From assembly GCA_031216915.1 (NCBI GenBank), contig CM062291.1, forward strand, positions 30,619,023 to 30,683,022: a stretch of DNA of 64,000 bases. Direction: 5' to 3'. Both the position numbers and the translations under genes were made by a program. This DNA comes from Pictodentalium vernedei (Eukaryota; Mollusca; Scaphopoda; Dentaliida; Dentaliidae). Below are positions 21,518 to 32,299 of the stretch, in pieces (the first letter of the stretch is position 1; the number at the start of each line of letters is the position of its first letter). The notes under the pieces are model-generated. The model was not told where the DNA came from and searched no databases. It worked only from the letters and a program-made list of their open reading frames with translations.

Positions 21518-22304
21518 CAGGCCTGGCATTCTGAAAAATGCAGGAGGGCAAAAAATCGCTCTCCTCAATCAGCTTAGGAGAGCAATTAGATTTACGCAGC
21601 ATTTTAAGTATCCAGTTGAACGAACTCATTGAAACTCAAACCAACAGACTACATCAGTGATTTTATTAACTTTACTAAGGTAAAGCGAAATCTCTTAGAC
21701 ATCTAGATGTCTCACTCAACAACCGAACACACACTTGACAAGACCTATGTGTGTACACAGACCTGTTGTCCTAGAAAGTCATACGCCTACTACTACCACC
21801 TTCAACCCCCCCAAGGGGGGTGAAGGTGGTAGTGGTAGGCGTATGACTTTCTTGGACAACAGGTCTGCTTGAATCTACAGCCACATCCTGGTGCAAGTGC
21901 TTCAAGTGACAGGATAGTAGTAATGGTAGTATATTATAGTGTCAATATTCCTTGAATAATTACCCCTCAAACTGTGATGTCAGTTGTTGAACTTGAAACT
22001 GACAGAAAAAAAATATTGCTGTGACCCATTTTGCTTCAAATGATTGCAGCTGTGTTTGGGTATGGTTGCTGCCATTACCTTTTACCACAAAACCACTTTC
22101 AAAATGAAATTACGTGATGTTATGTGACTTCGAAGTTAAATTACATTTTTGCTTTACAACAAAAATTTAACGTGAGCATAATACATGTAATCTCAATCAT
22201 CCCAGACCAAAATATTTAGGAGGGCAATTTTTCGCTCTCCTTAATTCTTTCAGGAGGGCAGTAAGGAGAGCTAAAAAATCGCTCTTCTGAAATTGCCAAG
22301 CCTG
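21518..22304. mobile_element. hAT-like element with TIR CAGGCCTGGCA
   Basis: Left CAGGCCTGGCATTCTG and right TTGCCAAGCCTG. Subterminal GGAGGGC/GCTCTCCT repeats occur at both ends. It contains a long palindrome at 21758-21867. No TSD is visible. A ~52-bp tandem duplication (22305-22410) follows the right end. Confidence 0.5.
21758..21867. repeat. 110-bp near-perfect palindrome
   Basis: CAGACCTGTTGTCCTAGAAAG at the left with complement at the right, centre CCCCCCAAGGGGGG. Only a few mismatches. Confidence 0.85.
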
Positions 22305-22523
22305 CTGTGTCAAAAATATTGACTCTCACTGGTGAAACGAGATGCACCACCGAGTGTCACTGTGTCAAAAATATTGACTCACACTGGTGAAATGAGCTAC
22401 TGACAAACGAGGGAGCTAAAATTTACAGTGGCAGTACTTTTTAGCTTAATTTCATCCACTCTTGCTATCAGAATCTCTGACATCATTTTTCTGTCAAGTT
22501 TGCAAGACCTCAACCAGTGTTAA

Positions 22524-22766
22524 CCCTCTACCTAACATAGCGGTCACAAACGGATAGACAATTAACCAGAATAAGCCTACCACAGTCTAAAATATCTCGG
22601 AAGTTTTTCAATAAAACCATACAACTATGGATATCATTAGAACCAGCTCATCAAGCTGGTTCTAATGCTATTCATATTTGTAGGGTTTTATTGAAAAATT
22701 ATGAACTTTATTTTCAAAAAAATGTGAGATTTTATTTTATTTTTTAATACTGTGTTAGATAAAGGA
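22524..22766. mobile_element. P1-type MITE, divergent core
   Basis: TTAA at 22520-22523 and 22767-22770. TIR CCCTCTACCTAACA / TGTTAGATAAAGGA. The hairpin core is TTAGAACCAGCTCATC...GCTGGTTCTAA, different from P1a and P1b. Confidence 0.75.
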
Positions 22767-22867
22767 TTAACATGGTCGACAGAACTCAGTGAGCGGGAGC
22801 TCTGTCAGTCAAAATAGCATTGGTTGAAATTGTCAGTCAAATATAGATCTATGATGTTATTGAATAT

Positions 22868-23525
22868 CCTTTCCTGTAGGAACCCCTGGGAGTGGACCAG
22901 TGCATGTTTACTGTGGTAAAAATGTTCTGCTTTCCTGGTAAAATAGGATCCTGTAAATAACTCTTGGGATGGAAGTCCTCTAAAGTGGGTTGCATACGCA
23001 TAAACGATTTGCTAAACTTGACTTCATCCTATGTTGTGGTCATGACACAGTGGAGCCCACTCAATTGGATATCTCTTAATTGTATATCCCTGTTAATTGA
23101 ATATAATTTCCCAACACAAAACCATTTACCATACCTCCAGGACAAATTTGACCTGTTAATTGAATATAGGTTATAGAGTAAACTCCTGTTAATTGAATAA
23201 AAAATCTTGTAACATGTCAAGAAGTTACCCTGACTCTCCTAAGTTTTCCTTTGTTTATAGACCTATTTGACCTCAGTAGATCCAATACCGACATTTAATC
23301 TATTATATCTTGTTTGACAGAGCTCATGGAGCTCTATCAAACAAGATATAATAGAATAAATGATAAGTTTATCTCTAGAATACAGGAAAGTGACAATCCC
23401 TGTTAATTGAATACTCCTGTTAATTGAATAATTTTCATTGGCAAAGTGGCTATTCAATTAAGAGGGTTCCACTGTACCACCACAGATGCTGAAAGTGCCC
23501 TTAAACACCAATTAATAAATAAATT
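22868..23525 (+). mobile_element. SINE-B split by P6
   Basis: Head from TTCCTGTAGGAACCCC to GGTCATGA (23045). After P6 the sequence resumes ACCACCACAGATGC and ends with AAACACCAATTAATAAATAA. Confidence 0.65.
23048..23474. mobile_element. P6 pogo/mariner-like MITE
   Basis: Starts CAGTGGAGCCCACTC and ends AGGGTTCCACTG followed by TA. Repeated TGTTAATTGAATA motifs lie in both arms. The central palindrome ATCTTGTTTGACAGAGCTC with its complement is shared with P4. TA target and CAGTGGA ends suggest Tc1/mariner (pogo group). Confidence 0.75.
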
Positions 23526-23612
23526 CCACACCTTGATTTTTGTTAGGTTTACTGGGGGTTAACACTCTTTGTGTATGCCTGCAAGATATCCCAGTTACCA
23601 ACTAACCGTTAA

Positions 23613-24149
23613 CTGGTAGTGCGCCGGAAGCCCATATTTCCAAAGTGCAAGAACTATGTATTTATTTATTTATTGGTGTTTAGGGTCACATATTTCTGCA
23701 CAAGGGCTAATTATGACCACGACAGTTTTACGGGTGGAGGAAGCCGGAGAGAACCACTGAGCAACAACGAGCAACCATCAGCTCCCCAACATACGAACTC
23801 CACACAAGCAGGGTTAGCATTGGTTGAAGACTGGTGCACCATCGACGTGCAGTACACCTTATTCCACAATGCCACCGTGCCCCCACGTAGGCAATGGGGG
23901 TGAAGTGTCTTGCCCAAGGACACAACGCGGTTGCCGCAGGTGGGATTCGAACCGAGGACTTCTCGGCTTGCAGTCTGCACCTCTACCAACTGCAAGTGTG
24001 CTTCATATTTTCTTTGTACTAATTTAGACTGTATTGATTTGCCCTGCTATAAATTTATGGGAGATTGCCTATAGCCACTCTCCCAGAAATTATAACAAAA
24101 TAAAAATACATGGACCAACTTTGATGACCAAAAATAATTTAGCACCTAG
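23613..24149. mobile_element. P2 MITE split by a SINE
   Basis: TTAA at 23609-23612 and 24150-24153. Left CTGGTAGTGCGCC, right TTTAGCACCTAG. A second P2 left end (CTGGTCTAGTGCTGAAT) starts immediately after the right TTAA. Confidence 0.65.
23658..23992 (-). mobile_element. tRNA SINE (type-1 head, tail T1) nested in P2
   Basis: Minus strand; B box GGTTCGAATCC, type-1 head CAGACTGCAAGCCGAGAAG. The core has a deletion between the GTACTCCGGC motif and the tail relative to the copy at 6582. Confidence 0.85.
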
Positions 24150-24179
24150 TTAACTGGTCTAGTGCTGAATTATTTTGGG

Positions 24180-25090
24180 TCCTTCCAAATTTTTCATATG
24201 TCTTTGCCTTCAAACTGTTTATGAAAAAAATGATTTTCTTACAATTTTTACTGTAGAAAGTTTTGTGAAAATCTTATAAAAGGTTTTCAAAGATATCTAA
24301 TTCACAAAGTCAGACACTAAATTTCTAACAAAAAGGAAAGTAACTCCAACATGCAATGAAATTCAGTGAATATCAAACTTGCCCAAAATCTTCTCCCAAT
24401 GCATAACAGTAGCAAGTCTCATGAAAATCTGTTTAACTCTTCACCCAACATAATGGCCAAAACCGGCCAGCACTATTCACAAAAATTGCCAATTAATTTT
24501 CATTATTTTTTTCATTTTTTGTCTCAAAAACATAGGTTATGACCCCTCGTTGGAACGAGCTCATCGAGCTCGTTCCAACAATTGGTCATAACCAATGTTT
24601 TTGAGACAAAAAATGAAAAAAATAAGTTATTCAAGAATTTTTTTTTGTAAGTGTCGTCTGCTTTTCATGTAAGGTAAAGGGTTAAATCAAGTTATCAGAT
24701 TCACAATATCACTTACAGAATTTCTAACAAAAAGAGGCATAACTCTTACAAAAGCTGTTGAAATTTGTTGAATATTGGAACTTCACCAAGATCTTCTCAC
24801 AATGGATGCCTGTGGGCAAATTTCATGAAAGTCTGATTATCTTTGTTTATCGCGTTCACAAAATGTGTTGATGGCTGCACAGAAAAAAAACGTTTCTAGA
24901 TACCCTACCAAATTTTGAGAAAAAATTTCACTTTATTTGACAATACAAGAGACTGCACTAGAGGTGCTGACAAACCCCAACTGGTGCCAAGTCGAAGGAT
25001 AGGTCTGAATCTGGGTGGACAATATTTCTCACCCAATGGACCCCATCCAGCCACCCATCCCAAGGAGAATGAAAGTGTCAATAACATTGT
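24180..25090. repeat. H5 repeat: ~165-bp units interrupted by P1b
   Basis: Two diverged units share TTTCTAACAAAAAG, CAAGATCTTCTCACAATG-like and TTTCATGAAAGTCTGAT stretches (24318-24433 and 24722-24840). P1b lies between them at TTAA. Confidence 0.5.
24437..24681. mobile_element. P1b MITE
   Basis: TTAA at 24433-24436 and 24682-24685. Core arms CCTCGTTGG/CCAACAATT, with a partly decayed right arm. Confidence 0.85.
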
Positions 25091-25249
25091 AACTTAACTG
25101 TGTAGTGTTTGATGAAAAGGATTATGTTTAATGTTTATGAAAGGATTATGAAATAAGACAAGAATTGTGATAATTGAGAATATGTTAATTTATGTTCCCT
25201 ACATGCTATGTTTTCAACAAGAATAATTTGATGTGTAGACTGTACTAAA

Positions 25250-26190
25250 GAATTGAGGCCTGGGTTGATGTGGCCCTCACAGTTAATGAACCAAAGTCAC
25301 CAAGTTACAGTAAAATCATTCCAAAATGAGTCATCCTACCAAGTTACAATGAAATCCCTTCATAAATAATACAGTGGAGCCCACTTAATTCGATAATCTC
25401 TTAATTGTATATCCCTGTTAATTGAATATAATTTCCCAACACAAAAAACATTTACCATACCTCCAGTACAAATTTGACCTGTTAATTGAATATAGGTTAT
25501 AGAGTAAACTCCTGTTAATTGAATAAAAAAATCTTGTAACCTGTCGAGAAATTACCCTGACTCTCACCAGTTTTCCTTTGTTTAAAGACCTAATTGGCCT
25601 CGGTACATTCAATACAGGCATTTAATCTAATGTATCTTGTTTGACAGTTCTCATGGAGCACTGTCAAACAAGATATAATAGAATAAATGCTAAGTTTATC
25701 TCTAGAATACAGGAAAGTCCCTGTTAATTGAATACTCCTGTTAATTGAATAATTTTCGTTGGCAAAGTGGCTATTCAATTAACAGGATTCCACTGTCCTT
25801 GTAGACTTTGCTAAAGGAATGTAGGTCACATGCCAGACTGGTGGTCATGGTTGTCCAATCGTGACCAAAATAGGACATTCTCCACTAGATATCACACTGA
25901 GTTATTCCACCAAGTTACAATGAAATCCCTTCATAAAAACAACCTGTAGACAGTGCTAAAGGAATCTAGGCTCTCGTACCAGTTAGGGCAGACCGATTGA
26001 GAACAAAAAGGGACATTCTCATCTAGACATTATACGGTCTCATTCTATCAAATTACAATGAAATCCCTTGGTAAAATGACCTGAAGACTGTGCTAAAGGT
26101 TTTAGGCTCACGTAGCAGTCACGGTTGACCAATCACAACCAAAGGGGGACGTTCTCATCTCAACATGCCCTTGAACCTGCATATGAACTT
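25250..26190 (+). repeat. ~139-bp tandem array interrupted by P6
   Basis: Units share AAGTTACAATGAAATCCCTT (25340, 25913, 26053) and GACTGTGCTAAAGG. Removing P6 (25372-25795) makes the first spacing about 139 bp, equal to the next. Confidence 0.65.
25372..25795. mobile_element. P6 MITE
   Basis: CAGTGGAGCCCACTTAATT to GGATTCCACTG; left TA at 25370-25371. The same palindromic core as 23048-23474, with one arm mutated (CAGTTCTCATGGAGCACTG). Confidence 0.75.
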
Positions 26191-26592
26191 TCGAGATGTT
26201 CGGACAAGAACCATGGGGTGTAGCCTGTGCTAAAGAAAATGTGAACAGACTCACAGACTTCCCCATGCTTGATGACAATACCGTATCTTTACTTTATCAA
26301 GTTAAGCTAAAAATTATTTCTGTATAAAATCACTTTAAATCCCTCAAGACACACATTAAGGCAAAATAATTTTACAACAGGGAGAGTAAATAAAACAACC
26401 AGTAGCAATTGTGAGATGCAAGCTCATCTGTTACTTAAGAGTGTGATGATCGGCCCATCCACTCGGCAGAAGTGGAACTATTGTCTGCTTCACAGCTGGG
26501 AAATTATTCATTTATTTATTAGTTTGGGGGTTTTTTTGTACTTGAGTGCATCAAGGCACCATCTGCAATGCTTTAGAAAGGATGATACATGG
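26191..26592. other. unassigned sequence
   Basis: No repeat or gene recognised. Confidence 0.35.
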
Positions 26593-26596
26593 TTAA

Positions 26597-26806
26597 CTGG
26601 TAGAATACTAAATTATTTTTGATTGTCAAAACTTGTTTCCGAGTCTTTGCCTCGTTACAATTTATGGGAGAGTGCCAAAAGGCACTCTCCCATAAATTGT
26701 AACAAGGCAGATCCTTGTTGACAAAATAATTGCACAGCAAAGAAAATATGAAACACCTCATGGAGACTTTAATCTGTGGGCTTGTGCTTCACCAGCACTC
26801 AACCAG
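26597..26806. mobile_element. P2 MITE, intact
   Basis: TTAA at 26593-26596 and 26807-26810. TIR CTGGTAGAATAC / GCACTCAACCAG. Hairpin GTTACAATTTATGGGAGAGTG with complement. Confidence 0.88.
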
Positions 26807-26811
26807 TTAAT

Positions 26812-27440
26812 TAGTCCCCTACTGGCATCGCTGGAGGGGACTATAGGTTTGCACTCTGTCCATCCGTCAGTCTGTCAGTCCGTTAGTCTGTAAGTCTGTG
26901 TCAATTACACTTTAGTTTTCCGTACTTTTTTTGGAAATGATTTCATTTTTGGTAACCTACTATAGAAAGATGACTTACAGAACAAGTTTGAGTTTCATGC
27001 TGATTGCATTATTCTTGTGTGAGTTATGGCCCTTGGAAATATGAAAAAGTGCCAAAAGATCAGTTTTCCTGACTCTTTTTGGAAACTCTTCAATGGAATG
27101 ATTTCATTTTTGGTAAACTACTATAGAATGATGACTTTCAGATCAAGTTTGAGTTTCATGCTGATTGCATCATTCTCATGTGAGTTATGGCACTTGGAAA
27201 TATGGAAAAGCGCCAAAATATCAGTTTTGCAGACTTTTTTGGAAACGCTTTGACGGAATGATTTCATTTTTGGTAAACTACTATAGAACGATGACTTACA
27301 GATCAAGTTTGAGTTTCATGCTGATTGCATTATTCTTGTTTGAGTTATGGCCCTTGGAAATATGGAAAAGTGCCAAAATATCAGTTTTCCAGACGTTTTT
27401 TGGAAACGCTTCAACGGAATTCATGCTGATCACATCTAGG
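26812..27440 (+). mobile_element. H4 element with ~160-bp tandem core
   Basis: The 5' end is TAGTCCCCTACTGGCATCG...GGAGGGGACTA, a short inverted repeat. It is followed by GTCAGTCCGTTAGTCTG and three to four units of ~160 bp (GGTAAACTACTATAGAA at 26950, 27111 and 27271). Long plus-strand ORFs here come from the repeat. Confidence 0.6.
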
Positions 27441-27499
27441 ACCCCCCACACACACACATGCACCCTGTCACCACAGCCCTGCCCCCACCCTTCCCCTAA

Positions 27500-27620
27500 T
27501 TGGTCACCTTCTAGATACCCTTGATTCGATTCAAGGCTCAATTTGATTTTGAATAATAGACATGATTCGATTCAAGATTCAGTTCAAATTGAAAATGTGT
27601 GATTCACAGAGCCCTAGTGT
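27500..27620. mobile_element. hAT-like fragment
   Basis: GATTCGATTCAAG repeats ending ACAGAGCCCTAG, matching the end of the element at 62282-62895. Confidence 0.5.
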
Positions 27621-27655
27621 AAAATCTCGATTGTTTTGGTAACACTGTGTTTATT

Positions 27656-28730
27656 AGTTCACCTGACTGAAAGTCGGGGTGAGCTATTCTGATCACTTTT
27701 TATCCGTCGTTTGCCGTCCGTCGTGTGTCGTCTGTTGTACATCGTGAAGGTGGTGTTTGGGTCATTTTCTCCCAAGCCACTGGCTGCAGTTCAATGAAAA
27801 TTCACATGAGTAGCGGTTATGTAGGGACATTTGGGTTTTTCTTCCAACTGGGTTTCTGCTCATATTGTGAAGGGGAGTGGGGCCAAAATGCACATTTTAA
27901 AAAATCTTCTTCTCATGAACCAGCTCTAGCAGAGACTTGATATTTGGTATGCAGCTTCCATTTGAGGTGTAGACTCAAGTTTGTTTAAGAGAAGTTTGAC
28001 GGGCAATATTTGCCTTTGTTCTGAGAGGGGCAAGAATTTTTGCCCCGCCCAGAATTTGTATTTTCTGAACTGAGAGGCCAATTTGAACCAAATTTAATAT
28101 GAGGTATTACTGGGTTATAAGTACTTGATTTATGCAAAAAAATTTTTCCTGCAGCCCCGTGGGAACCTCAGGAGCCAAAAATCGAAAAAAACGAAAACGT
28201 CCATATCTCCAAAACTGCACGGCACTGAGAATTTTTATTTGGTGTGAGGCTTCCTTGGGACCAACAGAAAGGAATGGTAAAAAAAATTGCCATCGTTTTT
28301 GTCATGAGGTACTTTTTCGGGACTTTTGAAAAAATGCTGAGTCAGTATTTTTTTAACACTGTGGGCAATGGGAAAAAAATTAAAGAATCGTTTGCTTCCA
28401 AACCACTGCTCCAAAAGCTTTCATATTTTACATGTAACATCTTTGAAACATTGATTTACATATTTGTTGAAATCAAATCCCTTGGTCCATATTTGGGTTC
28501 CCTATGGGAGCCCAAATGTTCAGATTAGTGCAGTATGAGGAATATTCTTTAAAAAATCTTCTTCTTCAGATCTACCAATAAGAATCTTCTGATATTTGGT
28601 ATGCAGCATGCTTAGGGGGGTGAGATTCAAGTTTGTTCAAACCAAGTCCCTGGGTTCATATTTAGGCTGAAAATTTGGGGTCCTGGTCCAGACTTAGAAA
28701 TTTTGGACCCAAATCCGGAAATGAGTTTTT
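27656..28730 (+). mobile_element. H1-type element, 5' part
   Basis: 5' end AGTTCACCTGACTG...GGGTGAGCTATT (imperfect hairpin), then CCGTCGTTTGCCGTCCG. The body matches the 5' part of the reverse copy at 47696-50499. A second H1 is inserted at its 3' side, and the host sequence resumes at 31315. Confidence 0.65.
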
Positions 28731-31314
28731 AGCTCACCGAAGGGAGCTAAACTTATCACTTGCCGTCCGTCGTCCGTTGTCGTCCGTCCGACGCCTTGAA
28801 CATTTTTCAAACGACTTCGCCTCTGAAACCGCTAAGTCGATTTGCTCGAACCTTATTATGGATGTTCATTACCATATGTCAATTCAAGTTTGTTCAAATG
28901 AAATGGCCCTGCCCACTTGGGGCTCCATTGGGGGCATAACTCCGATAGCACCCTATGTATATTTGAGAAATTACTAAAAAATCTTCTTCTGACGTACAAG
29001 TGGGCAGAATCATTTGATATTTGGTATACAGCATTATGGGGTGAATTTGATTCAAGTTTGTTCAAATCGGCCCCCTGGATTCATATTTGGGCTCACTATA
29101 GAAGCCCGAATTTGAACTTAGTGCATTTCAGGCAAATTTCTTTAAAAATCTTCTCCAGATCCAGCAGGCAGAATCTTTTGATATTTGGTATGCAACATTG
29201 TGGGGGTGGATCTGATTCAAGTTTGTTCAAATCGGCCCACTGGGTTTATATTTGGGCTCACTATAGAAGCTCGAATTCGAACATAGTGCATTTCAGGCAA
29301 ATTTCTTAAAAATCTTCTCCAGATCCAGCAGGCAGAATCTTTTGATATTTGGAATGCAACATTGTGGGGTGGATCTGATTCAAGTTTGTTCAAATCGGCC
29401 CCCTGGATTCATATTTGGGCTCACTATAGAAGCTCGAATTCCAACTTAGTGCATTTCAGGCAAATTTCTTAAAAAATCTTCTTCTCCAGATCCAGCAGGC
29501 AGAATCTTTTGATATATGGTATACAACATTGTGGGGTGGATCTGATTCAAGTTTGTTCAAATCAGCCCCCTGGATTCACATTTGAACTCACTATAGGAGC
29601 CCAAATTTGAACTTAGTGCACTTCAGGCAAATTTCTTAAAAAATCTTCTCCAGATCCAGCAGGCAGAATCTTTTGATATTTGGTATGCAACATTGTGGGG
29701 TGGATCTGATTCAAGTTTGTTCAAATCGGCCCCCTGGATTCATATTTGGGCTCACTATAGAAGCCTGAATTCCAAGTTAGTGCATTTCGGGCAAATTTCT
29801 TAAAAAATCTTCTTCTCCAGATCCAGCAGGCAGAATCTTTTGATATTTGGTATGCAACATTGTGAGGTGGGTCTGATTCAAGTTTGTTCAAATCGGCCCC
29901 CTGGATTCACATTTGGGCTCAGTATAGGAGCCCAAATTTGAACTTAGTGCACTTCAGGCAAATTTCTTAAAAAATCTTCTCTAGATCCAGCAGGCAGAAT
30001 CTTTTGATATTTGGTATGCAACATTGTGGTGTGGATCTGATTCAAATTTGTTTAAATCGGTCCCCTGGGTTCATATTTGAGCTCAAAACAGTATAGGAGC
30101 ACAAATTTGAACTTAGTGCATTTCAGGCAAATTTCTTTGAAAATCTTCTTCTCAAGATCCAGCGGGCAGAATCTTTTGATATTGGGTATGCAGCATGCGT
30201 AAGGGCGTGAGATTCAAGTTTGATCAAGCCAAGTCCCTGGGTTCATATTTGGGCTCACTGTGGTAGCCTGAATTATAACTTAGTTCAAAATGAGGAATTT
30301 TCTTTAAAAATCTTCTTCTTCAGATCCAGCAGTCGGAATGTTTTGATATTTGGTCTGCATCATCCTTAAGGGGGTGAGATTCAAGTTTGTTCAAGCCATG
30401 TCCCTAGGTCCATATTTGGGCTCACTGTGGGAGCCCAAATGATAACTTAGTTCAAAATGAGGAATTTTCTTTAAAAATCTTTTTATTCAGATCAAGCAGT
30501 CGGAATGTTTTAATATGTGGTGTGTAGCATCCTTTGGGGGTGGGGGGGGAAATTCAAGTTTGTTAAAGCCAAGTCCCTGGGTCCATATTTGGGCTCCCTG
30601 TGGGAGCCCGAATTATAACTTTGTCAATATGAGGAATTTTTCTTTAAAAATCTTCTTCAGATTCAGCAGTCGGAATGTTTTGATATTTGGCATGCAGCAT
30701 CCTTAGGGGGGTGAGAGTCAAGTTTCTTCAAGCCAAGTCCCTGGGTTCATATTTGGGCTCACTGTGGGAGCCCGAATGATAACTTAGTTCAAAATGAGGA
30801 ATTTTCTTTAAAAATCTTCTTTTTCAGATCCAGCAGATGAATGCTTTTGATATTTGGTATGCAGCATCCTTAGGGGGTAAGATTAAAGTTTGTTCAAGCC
30901 ATGTCCCTAGGTCCATATTTGGGCTCACTGTGGGAGCTCGAATTTTAACTTAGTTCAAAATGAGGAATTTTCTTTAAAATCTTCTTCTTCAGATCCAGCA
31001 GTCAGAATGTTTTGATATTTGGTGTGCAGCATCCTTAGGGGGTGGGGGGAGGGGGGGGAGATTCAAGTTTGTTAAAGCCAAGTCCCTGGGTTCATATATG
31101 GGCTCCCTGTGGGAGCCCTGAATTATAACTTAGTTCAATTTGAGGAATATTCTTTAAAAATCTTTTTTTTCAGATCCACTGGTCAGAATCTTTGGATATT
31201 TGGTGTAAGCTTTTCTTAGGAGGAGCAGATGCAACTTGTTGAAATCAATTCTCTGGGTTGATATTTAGGCTACCATATCAGGTGAGTGCCCTCAGGTCCC
31301 CTGGGGCCTCTTGT
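28731..31314 (+). mobile_element. H1 element with about 14 tandem units
   Basis: Starts AGCTCACCGAAGGGAGCTAA (hairpin), then CCGTCCGTCGTCCGTTG. About 14 units of ~165-170 bp follow, each with TTCAAGTTTGTTCAAATCGG and CAGATCCAGCAG. It ends GGGGCCTCTTGT. The flanks match an uninterrupted repeat at 31405-31440, giving an insertion between T-rich sides with no clear TSD. The layout resembles bivalve pearl elements or non-autonomous Helitrons. ORFs within are repeat frames. Confidence 0.75.
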
Positions 31315-31515
31315 TTGTTTTTTTATGCGTTTCGGTCAATGTTAAGACAAAAAAAAATTTTTTTTACAGCAAAAATTTTGGGTCCGGATGGGACTTAGAA
31401 ATTTTGGACCAAAATCCGGAACATTTTTTTTGGTTTTTTATGCGTTTTGGTTAATTTTAAGACAAAATTTTATTTTTTTTTACACTGAAAATTTGGGGCC
31501 CAGGTGGGACTTACT
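31315..31515 (+). repeat. two ~115-bp repeats flanking H1
   Basis: TTTTTTATGCGTTT(C/T)GGT...GGGACTTA occurs twice. The first unit joins 28660-28730 across the H1 insertion. Confidence 0.65.
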
Positions 31516-32014
31516 GTGCACTACCATAATTGAGATATATAATTAGTCATAGGTTTTCAGTTCTGTGAAACTGTCTATCCACCATTTAGAGATTGGTGTC
31601 AAATCAAGTCATGGCTGCTTCTAGCATCCATGGCTTGATTTGACACCAGATTCGTGAAGGGCCTGAATTATTTGGTCTCAGACAGTCGTGGGTTTATAAA
31701 ATTCCGCCTGAAGTTCCTTGTTGTCACCCCCCCCCCCCCCCCCCCCCCTTATGGGGGCCATCTGTCTTCGAACCTTGAAATATCATAAATCCCAAATCCT
31801 TCCAAGGCAAATCCTGGTCGTTCTAATCACTTGCTCTTCATTCTTATTATATATACCTGTCACTAACTCCTCCCAATGCAAATTGTTCTGAGTGAATGAT
31901 GCATGATGCTGACCATTGTGCCGGGAGGGGGATTAATTGTGTATAACTTGGACCTTCTACGTGCGCCAAGTAGCAATAACACAACCATCGTTTTAGTAAA
32001 TATTGCAGGTTTTT

Positions 32015-32045
<31 letters not shown>

Positions 32046-32290
32046 TTCTTTTTTTTAGTTTCTCCTCACCTTTGGATTGTTGCTCGCTTCACAATACACC
32101 CAATCCCGAATTATTCTTCGTGTGATATCCTCCATTATTTTTTTATTCAGTTTGACATTTGATTTTGAATAAGCAGTTCATTCCTTCAGAATATGAATTG
32201 CTTTTCTAGTCTGTTTTCCTTATTTTTCTTTACTATTTTATTTTGCTTGTTTCTTTGAGGTTCCCCTCTCCACTTTCATCCAAACTCTCG
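31516..32290. other. unassigned sequence with palindrome and homopolymers
   Basis: A palindrome at 31592-31654 (GGTGTCAAATCAAG with complement around ATGGCTGCTTCTAGCATCCAT) resembles the P5 core. There are C runs at 31727-31748 and T/G runs at 32011-32041. Confidence 0.5.
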
Positions 32291-32299
32291 TATAAAGCA

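Noticed and set aside
27165..27524. 119-codon ORF with repeated residues
   Set aside because: Each unit is one ~160-bp H4 repeat translated in frame; no domain and no start context.
28917..29309. 130-codon ORF
   Set aside because: Translation of H1 tandem units; the frame closes when units vary in length.
28870..31250. possible CRISPR array from the regular repeats
   Set aside because: Units are ~165 bp, diverged and contiguous with no unique spacers; the DNA is eukaryotic.
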